DNA from: Ceratodon purpureus
Taxonomy: Eukaryota > Streptophyta > Bryopsida > Pseudoditrichales > Ditrichaceae
Length of the DNA: 64,000 nt
Assembly (NCBI GenBank): GCA_014871385.1
Contig: CM026426.1
Coordinates: 73,274,303 to 73,338,302 of the forward strand
Reading direction: 5' to 3'
In this document: one piece after another, positions 12,991 to 24,877 of the stretch
How the letters are laid out: every line of letters starts with the position of its first letter
How positions within the stretch are numbered: the first letter of the stretch is position 1
Position numbers and translations under genes: made by a program
The notes under the pieces: model-generated
Seen by the model: the letters and a program-made list of their open reading frames with translations, nothing else
The model's database searches: none
What the model was told of the DNA's origin: nothing

Positions 12991-13468
12991 GGTAAGTGTC
13001 GACTGTCTCTTTTTGAATGCCTAATGGGTTTCTTTCATATTTCATTTAATTTTGTTTTCAAAAATTTGGCAGTCTCTAATCATGACTTCCTATTTCGAAG
13101 GTACAAGGTTCGGTACCTAATCAGGAAGGAAGTTTGCTTGCGGTGGTTTAGGTATGAAGAAGATCGATTGTGATTAGAGCTTTTAAGCCAGCTTAGCGAT
13201 ACATAGATAGACCAGCCTTATATAATTTGCGACAGGTTTTTGAAACGTTGATGTGGAGTACACTGAGTAGCTGGGGGTAGATACTCCACCGCTGACTCTC
13301 TTCAATAAACTATCTACTGCATTCCAATTGCCATATGATTCTGTAGAGTTGGTCGACTTCCTGTGCAGCAGGTAATTAGGAGCAGGTTTTGTGGTTGTCA
13401 TCGTCAAGATTAAAATTCGAGCAAGTACGATCGTTAGGTACTTTTGTTCTTTTGTAACAGTCGACAGG

Positions 13469-16400
13469 ATGGCTCCCCGCAGAGATGATAGACGACTTGG
13501 AGAAGGTAGCAGAGCCCGATTAGCTGCTCAGGAGAACTTAGTTCTTAATAAGGAGAAAGCAACTCTCAGACAGAGGAAGTGCCGAGAGAGGAGGAAGGAG
13601 AGGTTACAGAGGGCGTGCCAGGGTAATTTAGAGAGTGATGTCAGTGTGGTCAATATCCAAAGGTCCTCAACTCGTGCAGCAGAGAATTTAGCTGTAAGGT
13701 GGTTCCATGACACAAGCAGTAGAGGAATAGAGTATCAAAGAGCCTTGATACCGAAGATTCTGAAGCACACTATTTGGCGTAATGTACTCCCTAATTATTC
13801 TAACATGGAGGTAGCCCATAGTGCCGTGGCAAATATATCTCAGGGATGGCAGTATGTTAAAGGTGGTCATTCTAAAGACCAACAACGAGCCAGGAATGTG
13901 ATCATTTCCATGCTTCTAATTTCGAGTGGTATTAGCGCTAGACAGACCAGTCTTTTGACTGGAATTCACAGACGAAACTTAAAGTCGGGTTTGGTGAGGA
14001 GGCTAGCGTTAGAGTCAAAATCAGATAAAAGCCTGTGGGCGATTTGTGGACGACAAAGGCGAGTTGACTGTCTACCTCCTCATGTGACGAAGTTGGTAGA
14101 AGACTACTGGACAGCAAACACCCGAATCAGTCCCAACAGAAAAGATGTCGCAAGAAAACGCATTGCGTAAAGGAGTGGATTTACCACCCCACACATCACC
14201 TCACCGAATCTCAGGTCAGTTGATTATTCTCCCTTGTTACACATAGTGTATGGTAGAGGTAATGTCCAAGGTACCAGTATATTCACTTTACAAAGAACGT
14301 CGATACACTGACTGGTCGATGCAGTCTTTGTTACTCAGTCTCGGCCCTGAGCTATAACCAAGGAAAAGCAGTCTTTGGAAATCACATCGGTTTTGTCTAG
14401 GCTAACTCGCTTACACATGATTTTTTCTCCACATTTGAGTTCTTCGGTACATTTTGATTTCTCCTCGGGTTAGTTAATTAATATCATATTTTAGAAGCAA
14501 TTGGAGTCGAGGTAATGCTAAACTACTAACATGTTCAGTGTGCTAATCACGAAAGGATGCAGTGAGTGCAGTCACTGTTACTTTATCTCAGACCTTCAGG
14601 ATCTATAATAAACGGACAGTAATCTCTGGAAATTTTAGGAACAGTTCTGTTTAGGAAATAAAGGAACAGTAATCCAAGGAACAGTAATGTCTACCTAGGA
14701 ATTGAAGTTGCAAGGAGTTTAGGAACAATTATTCTAGGAATAGTAATGTCTAGGAAAAGTAATGTGTTTCCAGGAATTCAAGTCGTCATTTTTAATTTTT
14801 AATAAGATTGCCGCAAAAGAGAACTATATTGCAAAAGAATTGTTTATAAGCCCTCATCGGGTAAGGCACAGGGCGAGGGTTGTGGTCATGTATTTCAGTT
14901 CCAAGTTTCACTATATTTTCTTTCCTAATAATTCCTGTGGACGTTGACTCCTTAGCTTTCCTTCTACACGCGCTTCGGAGTAGCTCATAGTGGCGTCGAA
15001 ATTGGAGTGCGCTCTTTTGAAGCACTCAAACCTTGGTTTGTGCGGAGAATGCGGGAGTTCAATTCATGCTGCTGCAGATACCACGTGCAGATGGCTGAAT
15101 TGAAGGATGCACTGAACTTCATGCGCCGTGGAACAGTGCACAAAAACTGCTCCTGCCATTGTGACGTATGTCGACCAGAGGGTGGAGAGGGTGTTTGCAA
15201 AGCATCGGAGGTGACTTTTCTCTCAGTTACGAGGCTCTGTGAAGAAGTTCTGTGCCAAAAGCATGAAGATGAAGAGTTCCATGCACTAAGTTGCATTCGG
15301 GGTGATTGTACATTGTGTGGGGCTACGAAGTTGAAGATTTGCCCCAACGAACAATCTGAATCTACAAATGCTCTGGTTTCCTGGAAGCTGTTTGAGATGG
15401 TATTCGTCAAGAGGGGAGATGACGGCAATGACAGGCATGCACTTCGTTTGGAGCACAAGATGACCCCACCGTCTGACTTAGATGCATCCTTGCGGTCCCA
15501 CTTGGAAGAATTTTTGGTTCATAACTTTGAGGCAAAGTGGCAGGATCAACAGTTCAAGGTATGCATGGGAAACCTAAGTCCTGATGCAATTGTTTCGGTT
15601 GTAGATTTCGCTGAAAACTATGCATTTAAGTGGCAGAATGAAGTTCAGTCCCAGCATTGGTTTAGTTTTCAAGTGACAATATTGGTTCATATTACATTCC
15701 GAATTCATCCAGAATAGGATGGGTTGGATCCTGAGAATAAGATACTCACGGAGTATCACTTTTACATCAGTGATGACAAGTCGCATGATAACAATTTTGT
15801 TCAATACTGTTTCGGGCTTCATAGAGATTTTTTGAAGGAACAAGGGTTTCTTTTCTCGGTGGAGCACATAGTCTTTTCTGATGGCTGTGCCTCGCAATTC
15901 AAGTGTGCGAAGTCATTGTATTTCGTTGCCAGGTATCCTTCTCTGACAGTTTCTGAAGAGCTACCCCTTGGCTGCGTGATGCAATGGAATCATTTTGGTA
16001 CGGGTCACGGTAAAGGCCAGTGGGATGGAGCAGGGGCTCACGTGAAGGAGGCACTACGCAGGGAGCAAGTTAAACCAAACGGAGTGAGACTACGCAACTC
16101 CTGCGACATAGTGACTTTCCTTCGTGAGGCTATGAACCAGGAATATGCTGGTTATTGTAACGCCCATAGATCTGTACATCGCTACTTCTATGACGTTAAG
16201 GAATTGGACGTTAACTTGTTCCATGCACCGAATGCACGCACTGTAGAGGGTACTAGATCTTTTCATCAAGTTCGAAGTGTTGGGCTTGAGGGGACATCCT
16301 TGCAGGTTCGAAGACTCTCCTGCTTTTGTAGATTTTGTTTAGATGGTGGGGACGGACCATATGACAATCTAGGTTTTGTTGAACCTTTTACGCTGATTCG

Positions 16401-16890
16401 GTTAGAGCCATGTGAACTGCAAGCTCTTACAAGGCGTGATAGGAGGCGACTTGATTTGCAGCCACCACAATTACATCCACGCATGACTGCTCGTGAGGCA
16501 CTTGCCGCCACATTAGAGGTTGGAGACCATTTTGCTGTCCTGGCAAATGATGGATCCGGCTACCCTGAATTCTGGATTCTTCAATGTCAAGAGCCTCTAC
16601 ACGGTGTCCAGGAAGATGTGATGGAAGATACCTGGGGTCAATCAGTTTATCGTGGAGAGCAAATTGTTATAGGTACCTACTACAAGCAAAGGGGCAGCAG
16701 TCGTTCTTCATACGTCAGAGAAGATCCACAACGACCTGCTTTCATTTATTCTCACTTGGTGGTCGCTACGAAATTCGATCTTCCAGTAGCTACACATCAC
16801 CAGAAAGGAGGACGAGGAGGTACACAGGTGTACAAGCTCACAGCTGAGGCGCACGAGCATATTCATTCTCAGCTCCTGGTTCTCGACTAG
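13469..16890 (+). pseudogene. SDG-family putative transposase, copy 1 (nearly intact)
   Basis: Two exons. Exon 1 (ATG 13,469, just after a possible acceptor TTTTGTAACAG) has a basic head (LRQRKCRERRKERL), then TRISPNRKDVARKRI. The frame shifts once near 14,166 and continues YHPTHHLTESQ to a donor at about 14,213. Exon 2 starts near 14,956 (SFEALKPWF) and holds Cys clusters (CCCRYH, CSCHCDVC), VDFAENY, HWFSFQVTILVH, FSDGCASQFK, GHGKGQWDGAGAHVK and a C-terminal CFCRFC cluster. One in-frame TAG lies at 15,715-15,717; the final stop is TAG at 16,888-16,890. From memory, unnamed invertebrate proteins carry FSDG..SQ and HGKGPCDG motifs in this order. The three conserved acidic positions suggest a DDE-type nuclease. 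That function is inferred. Confidence 0.65.
14580..14780 (+). repeat. Degenerate AGGAACAGTAAT repeats in intron
   Basis: Five or more imperfect copies of a word like TAGGAACAGTAATGTC inside the inferred intron of SDG copy 1. Similar AGGAAC / GTTCCT-rich sequence fills introns of the RING genes (21.4-21.8, 26.2-26.9, 54.4-54.9 kb). Confidence 0.55.
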
Positions 16891-18504
16891 TACATTTCAT
16901 GTAGTACTCTTGTTAGAATATTTCTTAGTATTATTTTTACTTGGTACTGGTTTTTCTACGAATCTCTGAAGAGCAGGAGGAATTTTTTATTTATCTGTGT
17001 TTGAAGTTTGGTTTGGTGTAGTCACATTCGGTAACTTGGGATCTACATGGTTTATTTACGTTTGATGTACTGTTCCTAGAATTTGAGTTGGTCAAAGGAT
17101 TAGTAAAGAAAGATCGACCCAGGAACTTGAAAATGTTGTTATTTTACGGATCATTGTATTTGGGATCAAATTGTACAAAATGATATCAGTCGCTAACTGT
17201 TTTCAAAGTAATATCGTGTGAATGAATTTGGATGAAATTCAGACGATTTAGATGTTCATATAACCTGGCTATTTCTGCAAGTTCATTCCATCGACAATAT
17301 TTGGTGAAACTATATATTCCACAACAATAGTAATACATTGGAACCAGCCCAGATCCTCAGAAAATCAGAATATGTGTTATCATGCGGTTGGCTAATAAAT
17401 AGTATGTTCCCTCAAATAGTAATAATGATGGATAATAGAAGAAGAATAAAAAATGTACTGGATGAGATCACATTCTCCTATGTTAAATAAATATATAATT
17501 AAAAGAATTCTTAAGTTATAACACGTGTCAAAATAAGATTGGGTAGTAAAATGAGGTACAATGTAACTGAGAGGATTGCATGTTGTTAAGGGGCGTTTGT
17601 TCAAGGTTTCTAAAGTAATTTCAGTGTACACATAAAGGAAAGGACATGGCCAAACGTTCAAGGAAATAAATTTCAGGGTAGCTTGAAATCCTAGGAAATG
17701 GGCGATTCCTCAAAGATTGCTCATTATTTACAAATACTAACCATTGTTAACATTGTACTAAATTTCACTAAAAAGGATATTTGTCAATATTCAATGTAAT
17801 ATCTCTTTTACAACTTCCCTAGATTTTAAATATTCCCAAAAAGGGGATTTATGCCAACAGTTACGTGAGATTCGTTCTCCTTTCTTCCTAGATTCTAGAA
17901 CATATGTTTTTAATTTTTTATTAAAAATATAGTTTTCTCTTTCACACACGAGTTTATGTTGAGAAAATAAAAAAAAATTTCAAAAAGGTCCCCACAACTG
18001 GACTTCTGACACAACTCCGATTTAATTTTGAATTGTGTCATGCTGGAGCCGGTCCCCGCCCAGTCTGGGGCGAGGTACGTCACTCCACTCGATTTCTCTC
18101 GTCCCAGCTCTGAACTGGGACTCGGTTGCCAACTGACGAGGGTGTAAAAGTAAATAAATCCTTTTATTACCGCGCTTGGGTGTCGCAACTAACGATATGG
18201 GATAACTACGTATAATCCTTAGTAAACTTTGCCCTCGCCAATGTATCATGGGTATCGAACAGGTATCGACGGGTACATCATGGTTACCGCAGTAGTACCA
18301 ACTAGGTTGGTGCCATGGTATCGAGAAGGAGGGAGGCCCGGTTAATAACCACCTGATGCACAGGTGATGTTGGATCGATGCCCAAGTATCACGAGTTTGA
18401 TGCCCCGTTAATACTACCATGATGTACTCTCTCTCCTCTGTTTATTATTTCATATCTTAGCCATACCAATTCTGACAATTCTATTTTTAATTCTATTTTT
18501 TTTT
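16891..18504. other. AT-rich spacer
   Basis: 3' flank of SDG copy 1. No B3 gene is visible here, unlike downstream of copies 2 and 3. A segment at 18,030-18,420 is less AT-rich and repeats GGTATCG-like words, but no element boundary is clear. Confidence 0.5.
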
Positions 18505-19060
18505 TTACTTTATCTTAAAAATATGATGTCACCCTTGAGCGAGTATATTCTTCCACCTACATTACTATTTCAAGAAAGATTCCATTTATTGGTCAATCTA
18601 ATTAGGACACGTGTTATTATTTTTTTTAATTTTATCTTAAATATATGATGTCACTCTTGAGCCAGTATATTCTTCCACCTACATTACTATTTCAAGAAAG
18701 ATTCCATTTGTTGGTCAATCTAATTAGGACACATGTTATTTTTTTTTTTAATTTTATCTTAAATATATGATGTCACCCTTGAGCGAGTTTATTCTTCCAC
18801 CTACATTACTATTTCAAGAAAGATTCCATTTGTTGGTCAATCTAATTAGGACACGTTTTATTTATTCTTATTTTTTTATTATACCTTAAAAGTATGATGT
18901 CACCCTTGAGCGAGTATATTCTTCCACCTACATTACTGATTCAAGTAAGATTCCATTTCTTGGTCAATCTAATTAGGACACGTGTTATTTTATTTTTATT
19001 TTTTATTGTACCTTAAAAATATGATATCTCCGTTGAGCCATTATATTCTTTATATACTAT
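18505..19060. repeat. Tandem array, five units of 122-127 bp
   Basis: The word ATATGATGTC, or a close variant, recurs at about 18,521, 18,643, 18,765, 18,892 and 19,019. Each is followed by the same block (CTTGAGC.AGTATATTC, TTCCACCTACATTAC, AAGATTCCATTT, TGGTCAATCTAATTAGGACAC). Units 1-4 are very similar and the fifth is partial and diverged. Looks like a short satellite. No coding potential. Confidence 0.92.
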
Positions 19061-20271
19061 CCACCTATATTAGTATGGGTGGTTTTTTTTTCCTTAATTT
19101 GTTTGGTAATTTAATAATGATATGTTTTAAAAGTATTACTTTATGTGTTATACTTTTATAAACCCCTGAAACTGTGACATTACTTCAGATACAATACTTG
19201 AGAATATGAAAGAAGCATTTCCTTAACAATCTTTGATGAAATTGATGGTGTAAAATGGATAAAGTCAAAGTGAGTTATTTGGTTTCGGTTTCCCGCCTAG
19301 ATACTCTACAATCAAGGCTTGCCAGCTGTTTTCCCGCTACAGCTGCACAAATCCAACCATGCCACGTATTTTCCCGGCAAATTTTCTCGAGAAGTCCCCT
19401 GCCTACATGGCGTTTAGGGCTTCAGTTCAGCCGTTGGTCTTCCTTCTCGCCCATCACTCTTTCGTTTTGGATAGATTTGTTTTTGCGAGGTTTTCCACCG
19501 TAGAGGGGTTTCACAGTCTTGTTCGTTTCGTTGTGCATGTTTGTTAGGGGCTTGTGGATATGGTTCAAGATTATGGAAACCGCTAGATGAGTGAAGTACA
19601 TTGGGGCGGATTTCTGAGCAAGGTTTAGTGTGTACCTAGAAGCAAATTCTCCTTGTGTTCCCTCTGCGGCAGATTCTGTGGAGAATGGGTCTTCCAGAAC
19701 CCTACGAGTCTGTGGAGATGTATCGCTATAGGAATAACCCAGTTTATTTCTTCGTAGGAGTGTTTGAATTGTGGGATCCTCATTAGAATCTGAGTCTGCA
19801 CAAGATCCTCCAAGGAACTACTTGTTTTGGGTTTTAAAAACGAATTCAAATGGATGTGACACCTTTGGTGTCGGCAGCCATTACTAGGAGTTGACATTGT
19901 AGATGTCGGCGGCCATGAATCTCTCCTCGTCATTCTTTGTACAAGGGTTATTAAGTCATCCTGAATTCTATAGTACTCGTCTCCCTCCCGAGCAAGCTCT
20001 TGGATTCTAAGGGCTCCTGTTATTCTTTAGAGTTTCCAGAGTTGCTACTTAGAATGAGCTTCTATCCTAGACTTGTTGCGCTATTTGAGAAGCTTGTTTA
20101 GTATAGGTGGGAGACAGTTTGTGCATTCAAGGAGTGGGCGGGGGTGTTGGAGTTCCTGTGGGCCTTGGTTGTACCGTGGAAGTGGGTTCCAGTGTCGTGG
20201 TTTTAGTAGGAAGGAGTTGTTTTGTCTTAGAAGGTTTATTGCAAGAAAACGAGTTCTTGGAGCACAACTAG
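19061..20271. other. No confident gene; possible 5' part of G1
   Basis: Short frames on both strands without family signatures. The first exons of the RING-family gene G1 could lie here, but none can be defined. Confidence 0.4.
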
Positions 20272-20815
20272 GACGGGGGGGTACGAGGAGCTCAGGTACA
20301 TGTTGCAAGCTTCAACGAATCAGGTTCTTAATCACGTCCACCTTTTTCTGAATTCCAATTCAATATTACCGTGACAGCTCTCTTCAAGGTTGCAATCAGT
20401 TTGAAGTCTTGGTTGAATTCTGCTTTGAGTTATGTTTACATACATTAAATCCGTGAAAACCCGTGTTCTTGCAAGCCGCTAGTAGTATCCTGCTTTCTAG
20501 TGTTGTGTGTTACTTGATTAGTCGTGTTTCTGATTTTGTCTTTTAGAACAATGAATGTCTAATCCTTAGGGGGGTACGAGGAGCTCAGGTACCTGCTGCC
20601 ACCTTCAACGAATCAGGTAGTAAATCACGTCCATCTTCACCTGACTTCCAAATGTACATTACTCGTGACTGCCCTCTTGGTTGTAATCTGTTTGGTAACA
20701 TTGGTCGAATGCTGTCTTTCCCTACATTGAATCAGACTTTGTTTTACTTGATCACTCGTGTCTATGTTTCTGTCTTTTATAACAAACATTGTCTATGCCT
20801 TATGACTGTCCCTTC
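20272..20815 (+). repeat. Tandem duplication of about 298 bp with a micro-exon
   Basis: Both units start with GGGGGGTACGAGGAGCTCAGG (20,272 and 20,570) and contain CTTCAACGAATCAGG, a TAAATCACGTCCA block, then CATTGAATC/CATTAAATC and TTTCTGTCTTTTA/TTTCTGATTTTGTC. Each reads GGYEELRY..., ..STNQ and then a GT donor. The second copy is preceded by an AG acceptor (CCTTAG) and followed by GTAGTAAAT. This is most simply a duplicated exon of roughly 47 nt with its flanking intron. Confidence 0.75.
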
Positions 20816-23489
20816 AAAATTATGAATGTAGGAACTATCATTCCTTTTCTACAGTGGGAGTTGGCTTTCAATTGTGATTCGAATTTACTGAAGACTGGTC
20901 CTTTGATGTGTTTGATGATAGTTACAGTCCTCATTTACAGGAAGCTCGCTCTGAATGCAAGGACTTGCTCCGACAATACTTACTTGGAGGTACAATGCGG
21001 GTTATCCAGCACCACCTTAGAGAAGGAATTTTATATCTACAGCATTTGATCTCCTATGGGTGAGGTAAGTCCTTTTCCTCACAATTTCCTTGTTCATCAA
21101 TGGTATCCTTTCCAGTTTTAATGAAACTATTGGTTAGGTTCACCATCCTTTCACATGTCTTCCTTGTCCATGTGTAGTCTACGTCAAAGGACTATGAAGT
21201 TGAATTCAGGAGATTATGCTCCTTTTTGAAGTAATTCATTATGACTTAATTCCTTTTCTATTGCTTAGGGTTCAGGGTGAGAAACTGAATTTCAGGAATG
21301 ACAAAGACCAACTCCTACTCTCGAAGACTTCAAGGATCATAGACGGTGAGTCCTGCACGGGCCTGTCCTCCTCCTGTTTTAATTTTACTTACATGTTCCT
21401 TAATCCTTGATGTGCTTTCGTGTTTTCCTTGTATTCTCTCGGCTCTTGTCACCTCCTTTCAATACTAGACTTGCTTTTGGGTCCTTGTTCCTGACCATGT
21501 ATACTGTTTTCCTTTTCCTAGCTATGCAGTTATACTATCATAGGAGATACTTGTATCGGGTCCTGGTTCCTAGACATAGGTATCATACTTTTATACTGTA
21601 TCTAGATACTGTTTTTGAGTCCTGGTTCCTGAATTTAGTTGCTTTCGTACTTGTTTCCACTCCTTGTTCCTTGTCCTACATACTTTCATGCGGGTTCTCC
21701 GGTCCTTGTCCTATAATTCTTATTTGATTACTTGTTTTGTTTCCAGTGCTTGTTCCTTGTCCTAAAAAATTTCGTCTGGGTTTTCCGGTCCTTGTCCTTT
21801 AATTCTTATTTAATTACTTGTTTTGTCTATTATTGTTCAAGAAAACAGGTATGACAATGGACTTGAAGGTTTTCTACTACGGGGAGAAGGGCTGGTTCAA
21901 GTATGTGACAAGGCTGAATGGTGATGGGCTCATCCCTGGATCTACCCTCACTGAGGAGCATGTTAGCAAGGAGCAATGCAAAGAAATGTTTGTGTATGGA
22001 GGACGGCAATCAAACAATGGTTACAGAACCAACCTCTGGACTTCGTTTTTCAATGAGAGAGTTTCATGGCTATGGATTCGAGTTCATCAACAAGAGAAGC
22101 CAGCCAACAATGACTTTGGACTCAGCTTCGCCCAAGGTCTGCTTCACGAATACAAGACCAATGAGGAAGTAGATTGGGCAGGTTTTGCTGCTCGCACTGT
22201 GAACCGTTTCACTCGAACAAAGGGAGTGAATCAGGTTCATCCGCTCAGGGCTTAGGCACATCCCTCAGTTGTGATTGACGTTGGCAGTGGTCTCCATGTT
22301 CAGACAGACTACAAATTCCCCGTGGCTCTAGGCTCTAGACCTGTTCGGTGTACAATGGCCACCACATTACCCATGGTAAGACCCTAAGATACGGTTTTTT
22401 TAAATCTAAGTATTTTCAAGCATTTGTCAGTTTATTTCCTCCTTGTGTGCTCACATTTGTCTAAGGATTCCAATTTTTTTTTCTGCTGCGGTTATCGATA
22501 TTGGAGACTGAACAGGGCACACGCAGAGGCATGCGTGAGAGATCTCCATCTGCTGAAGATTCTGACTGGGACAGAGAGAATGAGAGAAGAAGGAAAAGAT
22601 ATAGAACCAGGCCACAAGTGAAGTACGAGAGCCCTCTACAGAAATTGGAACACGTGGCAGGATCTTCAACTAGGGCCGATGGGTCTTCTTCGATGTCTAT
22701 GGGTGCAGAACTTCTCCAAACTCTTTCTACGTCAGAGCCCAAGACACAGTCCCCGTTGGAATCTTTGCCCATATCCGATTCAGCACTGGATTCGCTAGCC
22801 AACACCGACTCAATCCCGGGATCAGCTCGAAGAAGTCTGGTGATGGCGTCGGATCAGGCTCCAAGCTGCCAGCCAAAGGAAGAAGATGCTAAAGACCTCG
22901 CCGGGTAAATCTAGAACTTCAAGTCATTTTCTGAATCTATTCATGCACACATTCACCATTATATGTTGACTTTGTGTTCTAAAGTATATTTTATGTTTGA
23001 TGTATTGAATTGCCGCACAGTAGGATCCTTTCCTCTAATGTAAGTGGTTTTTTTTTCCAGACCCTCTGTTCCTTCAAGAATCCCAAGCAGTGGACCGAAT
23101 ACAGAGAAGGTTTTGGCGGCACTTCTCACTTTGGAGCGGTAATACCAAAAGTGGTTGAGAGTGTAATTTCAAACCTCGATTTGCAAAAGAAGGAGTTGCA
23201 GCAGGCGTATGTCGTTCCACAAGAGTTTACTTCATGTGCAAACAGTGCTAGGGCTGAACTCTCTACACAGCTTGAGAAGGCAAGACTAGCAGCACGTGGA
23301 AATCCCAGTGACAAAGTTCAAGGTGAAGTCCGATATCTTGAGTGTGGATTGAAGTATGCGGAAGGGAGAGTGGAGACTGCAGTTGCTAAAGAAAGAGAGG
23401 CCCTGCTAGCATTTCAAGCCCACTGCACGAAATTGGAAGACATGCGGAAGGACCAGTGGGTACTAGAGGAGTATTTCATTTTCAAGTAA
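20280..23489 (+). pseudogene. Coiled-coil/RING-family gene G1, 3'-truncated
   Basis: Paralogue of G2 (24.9-28.7 kb). Several exons can be proposed: the duplicated micro-exon; one at about 20,940-21,058 (ECKDLLRQYLLGGTMRVIQ); 21,847-22,378, which carries the N-terminal domain shared with G2 (LTEEHVS..., LSFAQGLLHEYK, VDWAGFAARTVNRF against LEFARGVVAEIK, VNWAAYAVAAYSKR in G2); 22,504-22,905 (Ser-rich linker with RENERRRKRYRTRPQ); and about 23,063-23,489 (coiled coil, ELSTQLEKARLAARG). An in-frame TAG sits at 22,253-22,255, and reading continues across it to a GTAAGA donor at 22,376. Neither RING found in G2 or G3 is visible downstream, so the gene appears truncated. Confidence 0.5.
21663..21834 (+). 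repeat. Two tandem 86-bp intron repeats
   Basis: CTTGTTCCTTGTCC starts at 21,663 and again at 21,749. Both copies continue through a C.GGTCCTTGTCCT block to ATTACTTGTTTTGT. They lie in the G1 intron just before the exon at 21,847. Confidence 0.8.
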
Positions 23490-24877
23490 ACCAAAGCCAT
23501 TCCTACAAATTGAGGTCTATTCCTTCCATGGGCATCATGTTTATGTATTGATGCCTTAATTGTCAATTATTTCTTTCTTTATGATGATATGTGTTTAACA
23601 TTCTGAAAATAGCTTTGCAGTTCAGTGCTTGTATGAAGGCCAAAGACTAAGGCAATCCGCAGAAATCGGGACATGGTGCACAGTTGGTGCATGCGTCGTA
23701 TTGTTTTGTTACAGTTCTCTTCTAGTTTCGGTGTATAGTGTATAACGGATGCTACCTTTTTCATTTCTGGTTCCTTGTTATCTATGATTAGTACAGTGTG
23801 AGGACTGTGCATATTAGCTCACATGTAATGACCCTGAACCTAGGAATTTAGTTACAGTATTCAGTGAATATTATGAATTCACATACACTATCAATATTGT
23901 CATTTGTTTGTAAAATTTTATGCTTACCAAAAATTTGTAAGAAGACCCTGGTTGATTGTGTCTTATCAAGTCCAGATGTAGGTTTGGTTGTAGGATCCTC
24001 AGTGGTTTTTTCATTGTCGAGCTTATTTAATTTCTCCTGCAAGAGTCTGCGATTAAATTGAATTTGTTCCAATTAGTACTTGTAGACTGACGATGAACCG
24101 AGACTTCTACTTAGGGTGCTATAAGCATAACTTCTGACATACTCTTGTAAATCACAACCTAGTATGTAAATGAATGGTATTCTTATCTGGTTGCACAATA
24201 GTCATTGTATTGATGGAGTGTGCGAGCATTATATTTTGAGTAGAAGCGCGGTTGTCTTTCAGCAGCTCTGTGAACAGTATCCTATACACAAATAAGTTTC
24301 CAATTGCCTTAGGAAGATCAAAATTATTCGACACCAAAGTTTCCAACTCCCCAGTCTAGTGTGGTAGCAAAGTCGTTCATGTTCAGAATATCCATTATCA
24401 TTGCAATCCTTTATTCCATTTGTGAGATGCTTACGAGATTGGTTAGGAATCAAAACTTCTCAACTAAAAATAATAGTATTTTAAATATTTGGCGATTGAG
24501 TATTCGGCCACAGTCCTATGGAGATATGACCAGCTTGGAAGCTATGATATGTAAATGTGACAACCTTGCGGTCATACCACATTCCTTTGGGGAACTAAGC
24601 AATATAACGGACTCCACCCTGATGGCCATTCTTATGAAAACAAATGATACAATTCTAGACTCCCGTTTGAATGCACGGAATGAGGAAAACTTAGATCATA
24701 TTAATTACATATATCGTACACCAACAGCATCCAACACCACCAAGTTCAATATAATTATGCTTCAACAAAAACAAATAATCATCAAGAAGGGACCACAGAA
24801 ATAATATAATGAACTTGATTGCTGAATGGGTAGTTTACAGAACAAACTAAATCATATTCAATTCTTATTTCCAAATC
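23490..24877. other. No recognisable gene
   Basis: Lies between the tail-to-tail genes G1 (plus) and G2 (minus). A 147-aa plus frame at 24,361-24,804 has no family signature and unremarkable composition. I do not call it a gene. Confidence 0.5.

Noticed and set aside
18316-18330. TGGTATCGAGAAGG as a retrotransposon primer-binding site
   Set aside because: It departs from the initiator-Met primer site TGGTATCAGAGC after eight bases, and no LTR boundary or polyprotein is nearby.
24361-24804. 147-aa plus-strand frame
   Set aside because: No family signature, unremarkable composition and no homologous frame elsewhere in the window; likely chance in AT-rich sequence between two converging genes.
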